From the NCBI RefSeq assembly GCF_030813415.1, contig NZ_JAUSUF010000004.1, positions 62,001 through 126,000 on the forward strand: a stretch of 64,000 nt of DNA, given 5' to 3'. Shown in pieces: positions 61,252-64,000 of this stretch. Positions within the stretch are counted from its first letter, which is position 1. Each line of letters opens with the position of its first letter. Source of the stretch: Eubacterium multiforme (lineage in GTDB: Bacteria > Bacillota > Clostridia > Clostridiales > Clostridiaceae). A model generated the notes under the pieces. That model was not told the DNA's origin and made no database searches. It saw nothing but the letters and a program-made list of their open reading frames with translations. Position numbers and translations under genes: made by a program.

Positions 61252-61635
61252 TTATTTTAATATATAAGAATTATCTAATTTCCAAATGTTATTTTTTTTA
61301 CTTAAATGACATTCGATTTTTTGAGAAGCATGAGGTTTTTCTTTTGTTAGTCCAAAGGCTTCAACTACTGCAAAGGAACCATCAGAAAATTTAAGTTCCA
61401 TATTTTGAACTCTTAAAAATGCATTATCTACATTAGTAGTCATAAGATATTCAACAGCTGTAGATATATCTTTGCATTTGAAATAAGTAAAGATTTTTTT
61501 TGCTGCAAATGCAGTTATTAATATTAATAAGGAAATAACACATAAGGATATTCTTCTTCTTTTTCTTTGTTTAATTTTAAAACTTTCTTTTCTAGTAAGT
61601 TTTTTATTAAGAGATTTATTTATATTATTACCCAA
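61252..61635 (-). CDS. Small membrane-anchored hypothetical protein
   Basis: TTG at 61635 is chosen because AAGGAGTG is six bases upstream. 127 residues: basic cytoplasmic start (KKLTRKESFKIKQRKRRR), one membrane segment (about 29-48) and an extracytoplasmic domain of about 75 residues ending in strands (VEAFGLTKEKPHASQKIECH). It may be an NTF2-like or DUF4829-like extracellular domain. No function known. Confidence 0.6.
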   Translation of the reverse strand: MGNNINKSLNKKLTRKESFKIKQRKRRRISLCVISLLILITAFAAKKIFTYFKCKDISTAVEYLMTTNVDNAFLRVQNMELKFSDGSFAVVEAFGLTKEKPHASQKIECHLSKKNNIWKLDNSYILK

Positions 61636-61795
61636 AAAAATCACTCCTTAAAATTTTTTATAATAAAATATTACCATATTTTACCATAAAGTAAAATAAA
61701 AATAATATTTGGCAATAATATTTCATAAAATGGTACCTATGGTTTATAATAATAACAAATAGTAACTTAAAGACAGTTTAGGAAGGAAGATTAAT

Positions 61796-62203
61796 ATGGA
61801 TTTTTCAAGTTTAGTTTTAATGGAAAAAGATAAAGATACAGGATTTATTTCAAAGGAATTAGGAAGCTTTAGCGTAGATGAGGGAGCTTTATTTGTTAAA
61901 AAGTTTTATGTGGAAGATGGAGTAGTTAATGTATACTTTGATACAAATAAAGATGTTTTAGAATGGGAGTATTCAGCAATATTTGATTTATTTAATGAAG
62001 ATGCCTTTAAAGAAAAGGGATATGTAGTTGAAGAAGATTTAGAGGAATATAATCCAACATTTATTTTAAAATTTGATTATTTAGATGATCATAATTTAAT
62101 GCAAGAAAAGGTTAACGAAATAATTTCATTAATAAAAGTAGAAATGGAAAATGTATTTAAAAATATAGAAGGAAAAGAAGAGGAATATAAGGAAGAAGTT
62201 TAG
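61796..62203 (+). CDS. DUF6762-like small acidic protein
   Basis: 135 residues, very acidic, no membrane segment; GGAAGGAAG precedes the start. The pattern of strands (SLVLMEKDKDTGFISKELGS, then VNVYFDTNKDVLEWEYSAIF) resembles a DUF6762-type protein found in Clostridia. The function is not known. The next gene follows after about 145 bases. Confidence 0.6.
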   Translation: MDFSSLVLMEKDKDTGFISKELGSFSVDEGALFVKKFYVEDGVVNVYFDTNKDVLEWEYSAIFDLFNEDAFKEKGYVVEEDLEEYNPTFILKFDYLDDHNLMQEKVNEIISLIKVEMENVFKNIEGKEEEYKEEV

Positions 62204-62348
62204 AACATATTAATAGGTGAGTATTTTATTTATTATAAGTTTTAAACTTAAATATGATTTTTTTATGGCAAGGGTATAAGGTTTTTAATTAAAGTATATA
62301 GGTATTAAAGATATACATATTATATAAAAATTAAAAGGAGGATAAAAA

Positions 62349-64000
62349 ATGGCTGAAAACACATTAAAAAACAGAAGTGACATTAAAGAAGAGGACAAAT
62401 GGAAAATTGAAAAAATTTATTCATCAAAAGAAGACTGGGAAAAAGATTTTAATAAGTTAAAGGAAGAAGCACCAGTTCTTAAAAATTTTATGGGTAAACT
62501 TAATGAGCCAAAGGTTATTTTAGAATATTTAAAGGAATCAGAAAAAATTTCACGTTCATTAGAAAATCTTTTCATATATGCTCATTTAAAAAGTGATGAA
62601 GATACAGGAAATAATGAAAATCAGGCTAGAATGAGTAAAATAGATGCATATATGGCAGAAGTATCAAGTTATTCTGCATATTTTGTACCTGAAATATTAG
62701 AACTTGGAGAAGAGTATATAAATAAAGCTATGGAAGAGGTTCCAGAACTTAAAGCTTATAAATTTACTTTTGATAATATATTAAAGGAAAAGGATCACGT
62801 ATTAACTAAAGATATGGAAGAGTTAATGGCACAGGTTTCAGACTGCTTAGAAGGTCCAGCTTCAATTTATAGTATTCTTAGTAATGCAGATATGACTTTC
62901 CCAAAAATAAAAAATGAAAAGGGAGAATTAGTTGAACTTACAGAAGGTAATTATTCAGCATTTATAAAATCTAAAGATAGAAAAGTTAGAGAAGAGGCTT
63001 TTAAAGCTTTATTTGGAACATATCACAAATTAAGAAATACCTTTTCAACAACATTAAGTTCATCAATTAAGAATTTTTCCTTTGATGCAAAGGTTAGAAA
63101 ATATAAATCTTGTTTAGAGGCATCTCTTAAACCAAATAATATTCCAGTTGAGGTTTATAAAGAAGCTGTAAATACAATAGATAATAATTTATCAGCTCTT
63201 CATAGATATGTTTCATTAAAGAAGAGAATGCTTGGATTAGATGAAATTCATATGTATGATTTATATGTGCCTGTAGTTGAAATTCCAAAGGAACATATAG
63301 AGTTTGATGAAGGAGTAAAAATTGTACTTGAAGGACTAAAGCCATTAGGAGAAGAATACCTTAACATATTTAAAGAAGGAATAAAGGCTGGTTGGATAGA
63401 TAAGTATGAAAATAAAGGCAAAAAAGGTGGAGCTTATTCTTGGGGTTCTTACGATACAATGCCTTATGTTTTATTAAATTATAATTATGAGTTAAATGAT
63501 GTATCCACATTAGCTCATGAAATGGGACACTCAATTCATAGTTATTATTCAAATAAAAATCAACCATATTTTTATGCAGGTTATACATTATTCTGTGCAG
63601 AAGTTGCTTCAACAACAAATGAAGCATTACTTATTCACTATTTAATAGATAAAGAAACTGACAAAAATAGAAAGCTATATTTAATAAATCAAGAACTTGA
63701 GCAAATAAGAACAACAGTATTTAGACAATTAATGTTTGCAGAGTTTGAATTATATACTCATGAAAATATAGAAAGTGGAAATCCACTTACAGCATCTGAT
63801 TATTCAAAGAAATGGCATGAATTAAATGAGAAGTATTTTGGCAGTGATATAGTAATAGATGAAGAAATAGATATGGAGTGGGCAAGAATTCCACACTTCT
63901 ATTCAGATTTTTATGTTTATCAATATGCTACTGGATATGCAGCTGCATCAGCCTTTGCAAATTCAATATTAAATAAAGAAGAAAATGCTGTAGATAAGTA
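62349..64000 (+). CDS. pepF: Oligoendopeptidase F (partial, runs off the right end)
   Basis: M3-family zinc metallopeptidase that cuts oligopeptides of about 6-18 residues in the cytoplasm. ATG at 62349 follows AAAAGGAGG; 550 codons are open up to the window edge, and about 50 more are expected. The zinc site is LAHEMGHSIHSYYS near residue 390 (HEMGH), with the third ligand in CAEVASTTNEALL about 25 residues later. The N-terminal SKEDWEKDFNKLKEEAP stretch is typical of PepF. Confidence 0.92.
   Translation, partial: MAENTLKNRSDIKEEDKWKIEKIYSSKEDWEKDFNKLKEEAPVLKNFMGKLNEPKVILEYLKESEKISRSLENLFIYAHLKSDEDTGNNENQARMSKIDAYMAEVSSYSAYFVPEILELGEEYINKAMEEVPELKAYKFTFDNILKEKDHVLTKDMEELMAQVSDCLEGPASIYSILSNADMTFPKIKNEKGELVELTEGNYSAFIKSKDRKVREEAFKALFGTYHKLRNTFSTTLSSSIKNFSFDAKVRKYKSCLEASLKPNNIPVEVYKEAVNTIDNNLSALHRYVSLKKRMLGLDEIHMYDLYVPVVEIPKEHIEFDEGVKIVLEGLKPLGEEYLNIFKEGIKAGWIDKYENKGKKGGAYSWGSYDTMPYVLLNYNYELNDVSTLAHEMGHSIHSYYSNKNQPYFYAGYTLFCAEVASTTNEALLIHYLIDKETDKNRKLYLINQELEQIRTTVFRQLMFAEFELYTHENIESGNPLTASDYSKKWHELNEKYFGSDIVIDEEIDMEWARIPHFYSDFYVYQYATGYAAASAFANSILNKEENAVDK

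Overview
The window is very AT-rich, uses almost only A/T-ending codons, and has strong AGGAGG-type ribosome binding sites plus clostridial gene families (DUF3867, UraA with a PyrR leader, PPi-type phosphofructokinase, PepF). This points to a Clostridium sensu stricto or close relative; the species cannot be fixed from the sequence alone. It has two parts. About 1-42.6 kb is a conjugative mobile element (its left end lies outside the window). About 43.1-64 kb is ordinary chromosome-like housekeeping sequence.

Element backbone: a Gram-positive type IV secretion operon occupies 0.2-8.3 kb (VirB6-like, VirB3-like, a VirB4 that looks split in two, an NTF2-like bitopic protein, and a lytic transglycosylase/NlpC-P60 hydrolase). 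It is followed by a probable oriT with three short direct repeats, two small DNA-binding-like proteins and a MobP-type relaxase. An ArdC-type antirestriction protein follows at 11.1 kb. At the far right lie ParB and ParA (37.8-39.8 kb), two small genes, a toxin-like micropeptide and an IS110-family transposase. No integrase or coupling protein is visible. A GC-rich palindromic terminator (core GTGTCCCCGGGGGACAC) recurs eight or nine times between backbone modules and labels the element.

Cargo: three blocks sit between repeated copies of one small backbone module (pentapeptide-like gene, palindromic terminator, coiled-coil gene). (1) 13.5-18.3 kb: an N6-adenine methyltransferase, a protein with two GHKL ATPase regions and a histidine-kinase H-box, a receiver-domain protein with all canonical phospho-acceptor residues, and a zinc-ribbon HNH nuclease. 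The last three genes overlap; this looks like a phosphorelay-controlled restriction or defence system. (2) 18.9-25.7 kb: a RiPP locus with a stand-alone YcaO, two related cysteine-free Ala-rich precursors, a PqqD-like/M50 protease fusion, a CPBP protease, a small XRE regulator and an ABC exporter. (3) 29.0-35.2 kb: a compact small-molecule operon (spore-photoproduct-lyase-like radical SAM, 2-hydroxyacid dehydrogenase, two ATP-grasp ligases, MFS exporter, and a DapF-fold protein in which both catalytic cysteines are serine). A secreted bacteriocin-like protein (26.9-27.6 kb) lies between blocks 2 and 3.

Two regions look like structured RNAs: 35504-35693, with a closed multibranch fold, and 42742-42952, just downstream of the IS110 transposase, with a 12-bp closing helix that competes with a terminator.

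Chromosomal part: DUF3867, a TtcA-like PP-loop enzyme, a Cof phosphatase, a GGDEF-EAL protein, a polysaccharide deacetylase, a PyrR-regulated uracil permease, dUTPase, ABC-F, TetR, a DUF4397 protein, a cysteine-desulfurase-like enzyme, PPi-PFK, MntP/YtaF, a Fur-family regulator convergent with znuCB (which has a Zur-like operator), and the first part of pepF, which runs off the right edge.
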